Positions 9,909 to 17,333 of a stretch of DNA of 64,000 nucleotides are shown piece by piece; position 1 is the first letter of the stretch; every line of letters begins with the position of its first letter. Both the position numbers and the translations under genes were made by a program. The notes under the pieces were generated by a model that had not been told where the DNA came from, searched no databases, and saw only the letters and a program-made list of their open reading frames with translations. The stretch is from Sphaerisporangium perillae (lineage in GTDB: Bacteria; Actinomycetota; Actinomycetes; Streptosporangiales; Streptosporangiaceae), in NCBI RefSeq assembly GCF_023276435.1, contig NZ_JALLPO010000015.1, forward strand, positions 62,001-126,000, read 5' to 3'.

Positions 9909-10318
9909 TTGCGTATTCATCCCCCTCATCTATTGCTTGCGCGTCGCGCGTCGCGCGTCTGTAACGTCTGGGCGGTCCATCTTGTGCCCGCATCTCTCGG
10001 GGAATTTTGCAATCGGTACCCCGTGGGAACGGTCGACGAACCTCCTCACACGTGAGGGCCTTGCCGCCTTCGCCACCTGGTTAGCCAAATATGGCGAAAA
10101 CCTAAGCATTGGCCACAGGACCCATCGTGTTCGACGGCACATCCAACCACATGTCTGGCGTGAACGAGACGCCCCCCGCCGTATCGACCCGCCGGAAGTC
10201 GCACCGCCACCACGAGCCCCCTGCGGTGTCGGCCCGCCGGGAGTCGCAGCATCATCACGAGCCCCCTGCGGCGTTGCGCCACCGGGAGCCGCACCATCAT
10301 CACCAGCCCCCTGCGGCG
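9909..10318. other. Intergenic region with 7-bp repeats and the 3' extension of the kinase-gene array
   Basis: The 410 bp between the DUF4193 gene and the kinase stop codon hold three phased copies of GCGCGTC (about 9938-9958), the presumed DUF4193 promoter, and from about 10168 the 45-bp tandem units described separately. Open frames here (both strands) are products of the repeats; I see no convincing gene. Confidence 0.5.
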
Positions 10319-10376
10319 TCAACCCGCCGGGAGTCGCACCGTCATCACGAGCCCCCCGCCGTCCCTCGGGATCGCC
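10168..10376 (-). repeat. 45-bp tandem array spanning the stop codon of the histidine kinase gene
   Basis: Units start at about 10168, 10214, 10259, 10304 and 10349 (the last partial, inside the gene). On the minus strand each unit reads like the kinase's own last codons: GLVMTVRLPAG then stop in the gene copy, followed downstream by GLVMMVRLPVAQRRR, GLVMMLRLPAGRHRR and GLVVAVRLPAGRYGG. All copies are in one frame, and the gene's TGA aligns with CAA or CGA in the downstream copies. A single base change at the stop would add about 85 residues. Confidence 0.85.
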
Positions 10377-11938
10377 TTCACGGTCCCGTGGTGGGCGCGG
10401 ACCACCGCACGCACGATGGAAAGCCCCAGTCCCGCGCCGCGCGCCGATTCCACGCGGTCGGAGTGCAGGCGCCTGAACGGTTCGAACAGGTCGTCCACTT
10501 CGTACGCGGGAACGTGCGGCCCGGTATTGGCCACCTGAACAACCGGAGTGCCGTCCACCATTCCCGTACGGAGCCAGACTTCTCCGGACTCCGGGAGATT
10601 GTGCTTGATCGCGTTCTCCACGAGGTTGGCGACGAGCCGCTCCACCAGCACCGGGTCGCCCATCGTAGGCCCGGGACGAAGGTCGGTGTGCACCGTCACC
10701 CCGGACTCCTCGGCGAAGGAGGCGTGCTGCTCGACGACCGTCTGCCCGACGTCGCGAAGGTCCACGGGCTTGCGCGTCGCCAGCTCGCGTTCGCTACGGG
10801 CGAGCAGCAGCAGGCCCTCGATGAGGTGCTCGTTCCTGGCGTTGGTCCCGAGCAGGGTGCGGCCCAGGACCTTGAGATCCTCCGACGCGTGGGAGTCGCC
10901 CAGCGCGACCTCCAGCACCGTCCGGTTGATCGCGAGCGGGGTGCGCAGCTCGTGGGAGGCGTTGTCCACGAACCGCCGCTGGGCGTCGAAGGCGCGGTTC
11001 AGCCGGGTGAGCATCGCGTCGAAGGTGTCGGCGAGCTCCTTGATCTCGTCGTTCGGGCCGTCGAGGTCGATGCGCTCGTGGGCCAGCGAGGTCTCCGACA
11101 GCCGCCGGGCCGTCGTCGTCATCTTCTGGATCGGCCGTAGCGCCCGGTCGGCGACGAAGTAGCCGAAGACGAGGGCCAGGATGCCGACCCCGCCGAGGGC
11201 CAGCAGCGACCGGATCAGCAGTTGGTGGCGCGCGGCGACGATGGTGTCGGCCCGGAAGTTCGCCCACCTGTCCTGGATGCCCGCCGCCACTGCCGGCGGG
11301 TAGTCCTCCAGGTTGAACGGGAAGTCCGGCCAGGAGTCCCAGATCGCCTTGCCGACGAAGGAGTAGATCACGAAGAGCAGCAGCGCGCCCGCCGCGAAGA
11401 ACAGCGCGCCGTAGGTGAGCGTCAGCCGCACCCGGATGCTCATCCGCCCGGTGATCCGCCTCAGCCGCGCGAGAAGGTTCTCCGCGACCGGATTCGGGGA
11501 GATCGGCGGGGGGCCGTCCCAGGCGGGCGGCCCGCTGGGCGGCGGGGGCGGCGTCTTCGTGCGGAACGGGTGGCGCGCGCTCTCGACCGTCGGCTGCTCG
11601 CTGCGCCAAGGGCCGCCGGACAGCACCTCGGCCCCGGAGGGGGTCTGCGAGCCCGGACGGCCGGGCGGCTTGGGCGGGCCCTCCGCCGCGGACGACTGCT
11701 GCGCCGGCCGGATCCCGGCCGTGCCCGTCAGCGGCTGCGTGCCCGCGCCTCCCGCTCCCGCCGCGGCCGGCATGCCCTGCGTGCCGGCGCGGACCGACAG
11801 TGCGGCCGGCCCAAGGGCTCCGGGCGAGTCCTGAACGCCCGGCGGCAGTGGGGACCCCGGCGGTACGATCACCGGCTGGGGCGCGGAGAAGCTCGGGCGA
11901 CCTGCGTCCGCCGGTACCGCGTCGTGTTCCTCGCTCAC
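10319..11938 (-). CDS. Sensor histidine kinase (HAMP/HisKA/HATPase), CutS-like
   Basis: 539 aa. Residues 1-165 are an unusually long Pro/Gly/Ala-rich cytoplasmic tail. TM1 is about 173-197, an extracytoplasmic sensor of about 45 residues follows, TM2 is about 243-265, then HAMP. The H-box NASHELRTPLA has the phospho-acceptor His329, and the ATPase domain has N-box NLVENAIKHN, and G-box GAGLGLSIVRAVVRAHHG. The start overlaps the response-regulator stop by 4 bp (ATGA), so the two are coupled. It autophosphorylates and donates phosphate to that regulator. Its last codons are tandemly duplicated downstream. Confidence 0.92.
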   Translation of the reverse strand: MSEEHDAVPADAGRPSFSAPQPVIVPPGSPLPPGVQDSPGALGPAALSVRAGTQGMPAAAGAGGAGTQPLTGTAGIRPAQQSSAAEGPPKPPGRPGSQTPSGAEVLSGGPWRSEQPTVESARHPFRTKTPPPPPSGPPAWDGPPPISPNPVAENLLARLRRITGRMSIRVRLTLTYGALFFAAGALLLFVIYSFVGKAIWDSWPDFPFNLEDYPPAVAAGIQDRWANFRADTIVAARHQLLIRSLLALGGVGILALVFGYFVADRALRPIQKMTTTARRLSETSLAHERIDLDGPNDEIKELADTFDAMLTRLNRAFDAQRRFVDNASHELRTPLAINRTVLEVALGDSHASEDLKVLGRTLLGTNARNEHLIEGLLLLARSERELATRKPVDLRDVGQTVVEQHASFAEESGVTVHTDLRPGPTMGDPVLVERLVANLVENAIKHNLPESGEVWLRTGMVDGTPVVQVANTGPHVPAYEVDDLFEPFRRLHSDRVESARGAGLGLSIVRAVVRAHHGTVKAIPRDGGGLVMTVRLPAG

Positions 11939-12588
11939 AGCTTGTAACCCACTCCCGGCACGGTCTCGATCACCGCCGGCTCACCGAGCTTCTTGCGCAG
12001 CGTCATCATCGTCACCCTGACCACGTTCGTGAACGGGTCGATGTTCTCGTCCCACGCCTTGTCCAGCAGGTCCTCCTGGCTGACGACGGCGCCCTCGGCG
12101 CGCATCAGCTCCTCAAGGACCGCGAACTCCTTCTTGGTCAGCGCGATCTCGTTGCCGTCCCTGGTGACCAGGCGCTTGCCCGGATCCAGGCGGATGCCGG
12201 AGCGCTCCAGCACCGGCGGCAGCGCCGGGGCCGAGCGGCGCCCGAGCGCCCGCACCCGCGCCACGAGCTCCATGAACGCGAACGGCTTGGCGAGATAGTC
12301 GTCGGCGCCCAGCTCCAGGCCCTCGACCTTGTCGTCCACCTCCCCCGAAGCGGTGAGCATCAGGATGCGCGAGGCCGTGCGGTCGGCCACCAGCCGCCGG
12401 CACACCTCATCACCGTGGATCTTCGGCAGGTCGCGGTCCAGCACGATCACGTCGTAGTCGATGTACCCGGTGCGCTCCAGCGCGCCCGCGCCGTCGTAGG
12501 CGACGTCCACGGCCATCGCCTCCCGGCGCAGCCCCGTCGCGATCGCGTCCGCGAGCACCCGCTCATCCTCCACCACAAGCACCCGCAC
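11935..12588 (-). CDS. OmpR/PhoB-family response regulator, CutR-like
   Basis: 217 aa. The receiver domain has acidic residues E7-D8, phospho-acceptor Asp51 (VIVLDRDLP), the MLTASG threonine and KPF lysine. The winged-helix domain follows from about residue 125 (LTKKEFAVLEELMRAEGAVVS, then TNVVRVTMMTLRKKLGEP, VIETVPGVGYKL). GTG start with AGGAGG about 12 nt upstream. First gene of the two-component operon; its targets are not shown by the sequence. Confidence 0.93.
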   Translation of the reverse strand: MRVLVVEDERVLADAIATGLRREAMAVDVAYDGAGALERTGYIDYDVIVLDRDLPKIHGDEVCRRLVADRTASRILMLTASGEVDDKVEGLELGADDYLAKPFAFMELVARVRALGRRSAPALPPVLERSGIRLDPGKRLVTRDGNEIALTKKEFAVLEELMRAEGAVVSQEDLLDKAWDENIDPFTNVVRVTMMTLRKKLGEPAVIETVPGVGYKL

Positions 12589-12913
12589 GGCCCTGGCACC
12601 TCCTGTAGTTCCCGACCTCGCGCGATCAGCCTTGCCGCACGGCCGCTCGGCGGCGCTCCTCGCACGCGCCCGGCCGTACCCCTCGCAGGCTCATTGTTGC
12701 CACATTCGGCTTAAGCGCATGGTAAGCACTCGTTCGCCGTGCGGCGGACGGGTGACATAAAGCACACCACGGACATCCGGCATTCATGGTTTAGGGGCGA
12801 CGGCGTGGTGGGTAGACCCGCAAGACCCACTCAGGCGGCCGGGGAAGACTCTGTGCTCTCCGCAGGCGGTACATGGCCACACTGCTCCTTCGCCCCTCGA
12901 GAAAGAAGGTGAG
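12589..12913. other. Divergent intergenic region
   Basis: 325 bp between the response regulator (-) and a small gene (+). It should hold promoters for both. A GTGGGT/ACCCAC hairpin (12808-12830) lies in the 5' leader of the small gene. No further gene seen. Confidence 0.4.
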
Positions 12914-13078
12914 ATGGGCGAGTTCACCAGTACGATCACACACCGGCTCGACCAGGCCTACAAGGGTCTCCAGGAGGCGCGCACAAGCGGCGACGACTTC
13001 CTCGCCGACACTCTCACCGCCGAGATAGAGGATCTCCGCCGCATCGCCGACGACAACGGCGTGGCGGTCCAGGGCTGA
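12914..13078 (+). CDS. Small conserved-type protein, 54 aa, unknown function
   Basis: ATG 12914 is preceded by AAGGTGAG, a strong ribosome-binding site. The 54-residue product (MGEFTSTITHRLDQAYKGLQ at its start, LTAEIEDLRRIADDNGVAV near its end) is acidic and predicted almost entirely helical with heptad-like hydrophobics, so it could be a small coiled coil. No signal peptide or membrane segment. Codon use is GC3-rich like real genes here. A hairpin follows its stop codon. I do not recognise a family by name. Confidence 0.7.
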   Translation: MGEFTSTITHRLDQAYKGLQEARTSGDDFLADTLTAEIEDLRRIADDNGVAVQG

Positions 13079-13094
13079 CCCTCCGCACAGGCGT

Positions 13095-13126
13095 CAGGGC
13101 CCACCCGCCTCGGCGAGTGGGCCCTC
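13095..13126 (+). terminator. Hairpin after the 54-aa gene
   Basis: AGGGCCCAC and its complement (GTGGGCCCT-like arm) are separated by about 12 nt, just after the stop codon. No T-run, as is common in actinomycetes. It also lies downstream of suhB on the other strand. Confidence 0.5.
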
Positions 13127-13177
13127 GTCATGTCCGGCCTCCTGCGGCGTGTCGCCGCCGGCGCGTCCGGGCGGCCC

Positions 13178-13993
13178 TCAGGCGTCGCGCTCGGGGTCGA
13201 GCGGAACGAGCAGGCCGTGCAGGGCCTCGAACAGGCCGGGCGAGGCGCACAGCGTGAGACCCGAGTTGTACGGCCGTCCGCGCAGGCCTCCGATCCTCGC
13301 CCCGGCCTCGGTGGCGACCAGGCCGCCGGCCGCGAAGTCCCAGTACTTCGGTCCGCGCTCGAAGTAGCCGTCCACCCGTCCCGCGGCGACCGAGCAGAGG
13401 TCGACCGCGCACGACCCGCCCCTGCGGATGTCCCTGACCACCGGCAGCACGTGCGTAAGCACCTGCGCCTGCACGGCGCGCCGCTCGGACAGGTAGCCGA
13501 ACCCTGTGGCGATCAGCGCCTGGGAGAGGGGCACGTCCTCGGTGCACCGGAGCCGTTCCGCGGGGAGGCCGTCCCGCAGCAGCTCGGCCCCGCCGCCCTT
13601 CTCCGCGGCGAACAGCTCGCCCCGCGGCACCACGTTGACCACGCCGGCGACGACCTCGCCGTCGACCTCCACCGCGATGCTCACCGCCCATTCGGGCAGG
13701 CCGTACATGAAGTTGACCGTGCCGTCGATCGGGTCGACGATCCACCGGACGCGTCCCTCGCCGGTCTCGGCGCCTCCGGTCTCGCCGCCCTCCTCGCCGA
13801 GGATGGCGTCGTGAGGCCGTGCCGCCTTGACGCGGGCCCTGATCAGCTCCTCGGAGGCGCGGTCCAGGGCGGTGACCACGTCGGTCAGGCTGGACTTGGT
13901 GTGGACGGCCTCCGGCCGCGCCGGGCGCTTGGCGAGGAGCATGTCCCCCGCCTCGCGCGCGATGTCGGCCGCCAGGCGCAGGAAGTCCGTCAT
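13178..13993 (-). CDS. suhB: Inositol monophosphatase family protein
   Basis: 271 aa. Mg2+-dependent sugar/inositol phosphatase with the family motifs: GEEGG (motif near residue 75), WIVDPIDGTVNFMYG (DPIDGT metal site) and the C-terminal YWDFAAGGLVATEAGA. The ATG at 13993 is chosen because the original S9 peptidase stop codon overlaps it as ATGA; the 24 bp upstream in the longer frame belonged to that peptidase gene. It could hydrolyse inositol-1-phosphate or a related substrate (for example histidinol phosphate in some paralogues). It is now cut off from its upstream partner by an integrated element. Confidence 0.9.
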   Translation of the reverse strand: MTDFLRLAADIAREAGDMLLAKRPARPEAVHTKSSLTDVVTALDRASEELIRARVKAARPHDAILGEEGGETGGAETGEGRVRWIVDPIDGTVNFMYGLPEWAVSIAVEVDGEVVAGVVNVVPRGELFAAEKGGGAELLRDGLPAERLRCTEDVPLSQALIATGFGYLSERRAVQAQVLTHVLPVVRDIRRGGSCAVDLCSVAAGRVDGYFERGPKYWDFAAGGLVATEAGARIGGLRGRPYNSGLTLCASPGLFEALHGLLVPLDPERDA

Positions 13994-14043
13994 GCCACCG
14001 ACTCCGGCCTCTTCCACTCCTCGCCGAGGACGTGCTGCGCCAG

Positions 14044-14054
14044 GAACGCCAGCA
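14044..14054. other. Left attachment-site core (attL)
   Basis: GAACGCCAGCA, identical to 17421-17431. On its left is chromosomal S9 peptidase tail plus suhB; on its right, element sequence including GGTACC at 14073-14078 and the integrase start at 14087. Confidence 0.75.
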
Positions 14055-14086
14055 TCGCCCCGTTCCCTGACTGGTACCTTGGTCTC

Positions 14087-15589
14087 ATGCGTGCAGCCTC
14101 CTACTCCAGACGATCAGATGCCAGAGGCAAACGATCAGATCAACGCTCCGTAGAGGAACAGGACAACCTTAATCTCCAGGTTGCTCAACGGAATGACTGG
14201 GACCTACCTCCCAATCGCATGTACCGAGACAACGACATCTCTGCGTCTCGATACTCCTCAAAAGAACGTGCCGACTGGACGAGGCTGCACAACACTCTCG
14301 TCAACGGAGAGATAGACGTTCTCATCCTCTACGAGACCTCTAGAGCATGGCGCAAGGTCTACGAGTGGGTTCCGCTAGTAGAGCTATGCGCGGAGAACAA
14401 AGTCCTCATCCACGTCACTAGCGATCGTCGTACGTACGATCCAAACGACGATAGAGATTGGGAGACGCTCCTAGAAGACGGCATAGACAGCGAGAAGGAA
14501 AGCCGGAAGATCTCCAAGCGAGTTAGACGAGCTATGGATGCCAACAAAGAGCAAGGCAAGCCGCACGCTACCCCTGCCTATGGCTACGAGATCCAGATAG
14601 ACCCTGCCGACCACAGGACAAAGATTCGCGTACCTGTGCCTGAGCAAGCAGCCATCGTCAAGGAAGTCATCAGGCGAGTAGCACAGTCGGACCCGATCAC
14701 GGCTATCGCTAGGGACCTCAATGAGCGAGGCATTCCTAGCCCATCGGTCGCACTAGGGCTCAACACAGAGAAGAGATCTAAGGGGAAGACTCCCCTGTGG
14801 TCTCCCGCGATGATTCGCAAGATGTGTAAGAACGTCGCCTACATCGGCAAGCGAGAGTATGTAGAGGATGGAAGAACCATCTTCGCGGACGGCACGTGGG
14901 AACCGATCGTAGATGAAGAACTCTTCTGGAAAGCTCGGAACCTTCTGAGTGACCCAACGAGGAAGACGACTAAGCCAGGAAGGAACAAGTACCTTCTAGG
15001 TTTCCTCGGTACGTGCGATGTCTGCGGAAGCTACCTCGCTCGCATGGGAGGAAGAGATCCGTATCGGTATCGCTGCAACGCTGACAAGTCATGCGTCACC
15101 ATTCGCATGGACTGGACAGACATGTTCATAGGAGAGCTTGTCTGTCAGCGTCTCGCGAAGAAAGACATCTACGAACTACTCACTAGACAAGACGATGCGG
15201 ACAAAGCTCGTGTTGTCGAGCTAGAAGCACTCAGGGCAGACCACACAACGGCACTGGACCTCAGGGCTAAGGGGAAGCTCTCACTACTGGCTCTAAGCCA
15301 GGAAGAGGAGAGGCTACTCCCCCGCATAGCAGAGCTAGAGCAAGCTCTACGGCCGGTCACTATTCCTAAGGCTCTGGAAGACCTGACGAGAGACGCTCAG
15401 GGCAACCTACAAACCATCAGGGCTAGGTGGGCAGCTCTAGCAATACCGGCGAAGAGAGACGTCCTTAGGACCCTGTTCAAGTCCATCAGCATCAAGAAGA
15501 CGAAGACTCCAGGCCAGCACAAGACTGGAGAGCAAGTAGAGCGCATGCTGATAGAGCGCGTGGCGTTTGAATGGCTCAATGAAAGCTAG
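14087..15589 (+). CDS. Large serine recombinase (phage-type integrase)
   Basis: 500 aa and apparently intact. The N-terminal resolvase domain begins AASYSRRSD (likely nucleophile Ser10) and contains the conserved VLILYETSRAWR and ESRKISKRVRRAMD. The recombinase domain (about 160-290) has GKPHATPAYGYE, IARDLNERGIPSP and IRKMCKNVAYIGKREY. A zinc ribbon has C310, C313, C330 and C336. A charged coiled-coil stretch lies about 365-420. Codon use is AT-richer than neighbours, in keeping with phage origin. It starts 33 bp inside attL, the usual place for an integrase gene, and ends before a strong terminator. Confidence 0.95.
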   Translation: MRAASYSRRSDARGKRSDQRSVEEQDNLNLQVAQRNDWDLPPNRMYRDNDISASRYSSKERADWTRLHNTLVNGEIDVLILYETSRAWRKVYEWVPLVELCAENKVLIHVTSDRRTYDPNDDRDWETLLEDGIDSEKESRKISKRVRRAMDANKEQGKPHATPAYGYEIQIDPADHRTKIRVPVPEQAAIVKEVIRRVAQSDPITAIARDLNERGIPSPSVALGLNTEKRSKGKTPLWSPAMIRKMCKNVAYIGKREYVEDGRTIFADGTWEPIVDEELFWKARNLLSDPTRKTTKPGRNKYLLGFLGTCDVCGSYLARMGGRDPYRYRCNADKSCVTIRMDWTDMFIGELVCQRLAKKDIYELLTRQDDADKARVVELEALRADHTTALDLRAKGKLSLLALSQEEERLLPRIAELEQALRPVTIPKALEDLTRDAQGNLQTIRARWAALAIPAKRDVLRTLFKSISIKKTKTPGQHKTGEQVERMLIERVAFEWLNES

Positions 15590-15608
15590 CTAGTACTACA
15601 ACCGAAAT

Positions 15609-15650
15609 CGAAAGCCCCCTGGGACCACCCAGGGGCTTTCTTGCGTTCTA
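15609..15650 (+). terminator. Intrinsic terminator of the integrase gene
   Basis: GAAAGCCCCCTGGG and its complement with a 4-nt loop, followed by TTGCGTT, 20 bp after the integrase stop. Confidence 0.85.
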
Positions 15651-15723
15651 GGAGAGTGACGTGATCTCAGCGACTTTCCGGTAGGTGGTTATGCTCGAAA
15701 TGGGTGAGACAAGCGCTGCGCGG

Positions 15724-16742
15724 GGTTCTTGAAAGTTAAGTGGGGTCGTGTTTTCGAGCGGTCACGCTTGGTGATCGCCTGTTGGTTGCGTTCTGTGACC
15801 GGCGGGCCGAGCGGGTGCCGGCGATGCGGTTGCGGCGTTCCTGGTTGCCGCGGTTACGGAACACGCACGCCTTGCCTTGTTCATCCTTGATAACCCTGTT
15901 TATCCCTTCGCTTTGGCGTTGCTGATCCCACTGACCACGCCGCAGATGATCTCCTTGCGCCAGGCCTTGACGGTTCGCGCGAGGGTGGCGATCTCGGGTA
16001 TCCAGCGGTGGGTGTGGCAGAACGCCAGGAAGGCGTCCATGGCCCGCTCCACCTCATCGGCGTCCGGTGCGCGCCCGCTGAGGGCTCCCGCAGCCGGATC
16101 ACCTCGCGGAGCAACTCTTGGCGTCCCAGCCCACCAGGATCATCCGCCCGTACAGGTCCCGGTCCAGTAATTTGCGGATCCGCTTCACCTCGGCCGCATC
16201 CACCTGCTCGCGGTTGGTCCGAAGCACGCTGATCAGCGTGTTCTCCTCGTCCGTACGCCGTCCCGGCCGCTGGTACTTCTTGCGCACGGCACGACGGCGT
16301 ACCGCGTCCAGGCCCCGATTGCCAGTTGCACCACATGAAAGGCGTCGACGGCGAGCTGCGCCTTGGGCAGCATCCGCCAGACCGCCGCCTTAAAGACCGA
16401 ACACATGTCCCTCGGTAAACGTGCCCACCGGGCAGTCGGTGGTCAGGCACTCCCAGCGCCTTTGATCCACGGGACCCGGATCGGGGCGAACCCGCATCCC
16501 ACGTCAGCCGGCGCGGTCACCTCGACGGCCTTGACCCGCCCACCGCTCTCCCCGCACCCGGGACACCGTGATCATCGTTTCGTGAGAAAAACCATGATCC
16601 CATCGATCACGGGCACCCTGATCTTCACGCAGCCGCACGGCCACACACGCACTAACCTAGGCCGGGCATCACGCACAGTCACACATCACGATCACGAACG
16701 GTGATCAAGTGACAGCACGACCCCGCTTAACTTCCGAGATCC
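15724..16742. mobile_element. Inactive ISL3-family (IS204/IS1001/IS1096/IS1165-type) insertion sequence
   Basis: Terminal inverted repeats of about 27 bp at 15724-15750 and 16716-16742 agree at 22 positions and share GAAGTTAAG(T/C)GGGGTCGT, the kind of end seen in actinobacterial ISL3 elements. The 1019-bp length is short for the family, so it is internally deleted. It lies inside the serine-integrase element. No clear 8-bp target duplication is visible. Confidence 0.8.
15736..16580 (-). pseudogene. ISL3-family transposase, decayed by frameshifts and deletion
   Basis: Pieces in different frames follow the family order: zinc finger start RCPGCGESGGRVKAVEV near 16555, a central piece with MLPKAQLAVDAFHVVQLA near 16340-16380, VRKKYQRPGRRTDEENTLIS (16230-16287), then MDAFLAFCHTHRWIPEIATL (about 15980-16040) and SNAK-EGINR ending FRNRGNQERRNR. 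At least three frame breaks are needed, including one inside the SNA-x-EGINR motif (near 15905), and much of the N-terminal half is missing. It cannot make an active enzyme. Confidence 0.85.
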
Positions 16743-17066
16743 GCCGTCCATGGGGTGCGAGCGCATGAGGAAGATGGTCGAGTGCGTGTTCCTCAGCATC
16801 ATGAGTCCGAACATGACGAGAGCCGCTAGCCTTCCCCCTTTGGCTAGCGGCTCTCTTTGTCTGTCCGGTCTATAGTGCGTGTGGCAGGCAAATACCGGTG
16901 CTCCCTGCCTAGAGAGACCTGCTGGCACTTGTCCCTCTATGAATCTCGCGCTGTCGAGTTCGGTAATCCTAAGTTCCATAACCCAACTGAGTCCGCAGAC
17001 TACGCATGCGAGACCTCGCTCTTGCTCTTGAGTCAGAGTCTCAGGATCGAAAGTTACTTCGGTCAT
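16692..17066 (-). CDS. Small cysteine-pair protein, 3' end truncated by the IS
   Basis: ATG 17066 opens a frame of 124 codons. Residues 10-60 (LTQEQERGLACVVCGL, then VFACHTHY) resemble the short CxxC proteins often carried by actinomycete integrative elements. The frame runs through a terminator hairpin and into the IS inverted repeat, so the last residues (SRKLSGVVLSLDHRS) are IS-encoded. The true C-terminus was probably lost. Weak ribosome-binding site. It could be non-functional. Confidence 0.45.
   Translation of the reverse strand: MTEVTFDPETLTQEQERGLACVVCGLSWVMELRITELDSARFIEGQVPAGLSRQGAPVFACHTHYRPDRQREPLAKGGRLAALVMFGLMMLRNTHSTIFLMRSHPMDGGSRKLSGVVLSLDHRS
16819..16860 (+). terminator. Strong hairpin inside the element
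   Basis: AGAGCCGCTAGCC pairs perfectly with GGCTAGCGGCTCT over a 10-nt loop, followed by CTTTGTCTG on the + strand. What transcript it ends is unclear; it overlaps the small ORF on the other strand. Confidence 0.7.
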
Positions 17067-17278
17067 GAGACGACTGGCTCTTGAGTAGGGGTGTCGATTC
17101 GTCCAAGACACTTGATGCGAACAGGGCGAGTCGGAATGGTGATGTCGTAGGCGAGTACGTGGCCATGGCCACCCCTACGATGTTGTTTCGGATGAAGTTC
17201 CAAGCCCTTTCGCTGTAGTGGGTCGCGTACATGTGAGTTGGGACGGAAGCGAGCGAGCAGAGTCCTAGAACAAGATCA

Positions 17279-17312
17279 AGAGCCCCTGAGAGCGCATCTC
17301 AGGGGCTCTGTC
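17279..17312. terminator. Hairpin terminator at the right end of the element
   Basis: AGAGCCCCTGAG pairs with CTCAGGGGCTCT over a 7-nt loop. It lies 22 bp beyond the present stop codon of the S9 peptidase (minus strand), so it may now end that gene's transcript. Confidence 0.7.
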
Positions 17313-17333
17313 GGCATGCCTGCGAGACCTCTG

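Noticed and set aside
9930-10322. 130-codon minus-strand frame after the kinase stop (TPQGARDD-type repeats)
   Set aside because: Second reading frame of the 45-bp array; repetition alone keeps it open and no start signal fits.
10190-10350. Possible CRISPR array from regular repeats
   Set aside because: Units are contiguous 45-bp tandem copies with no spacers, and they match the kinase coding sequence.
15651-15723. Target-site duplication flanking the ISL3 remnant
   Set aside because: The 8 bp on the two sides (…GCTGCGCG and GCCGTCCA) do not match, so no duplication can be claimed.
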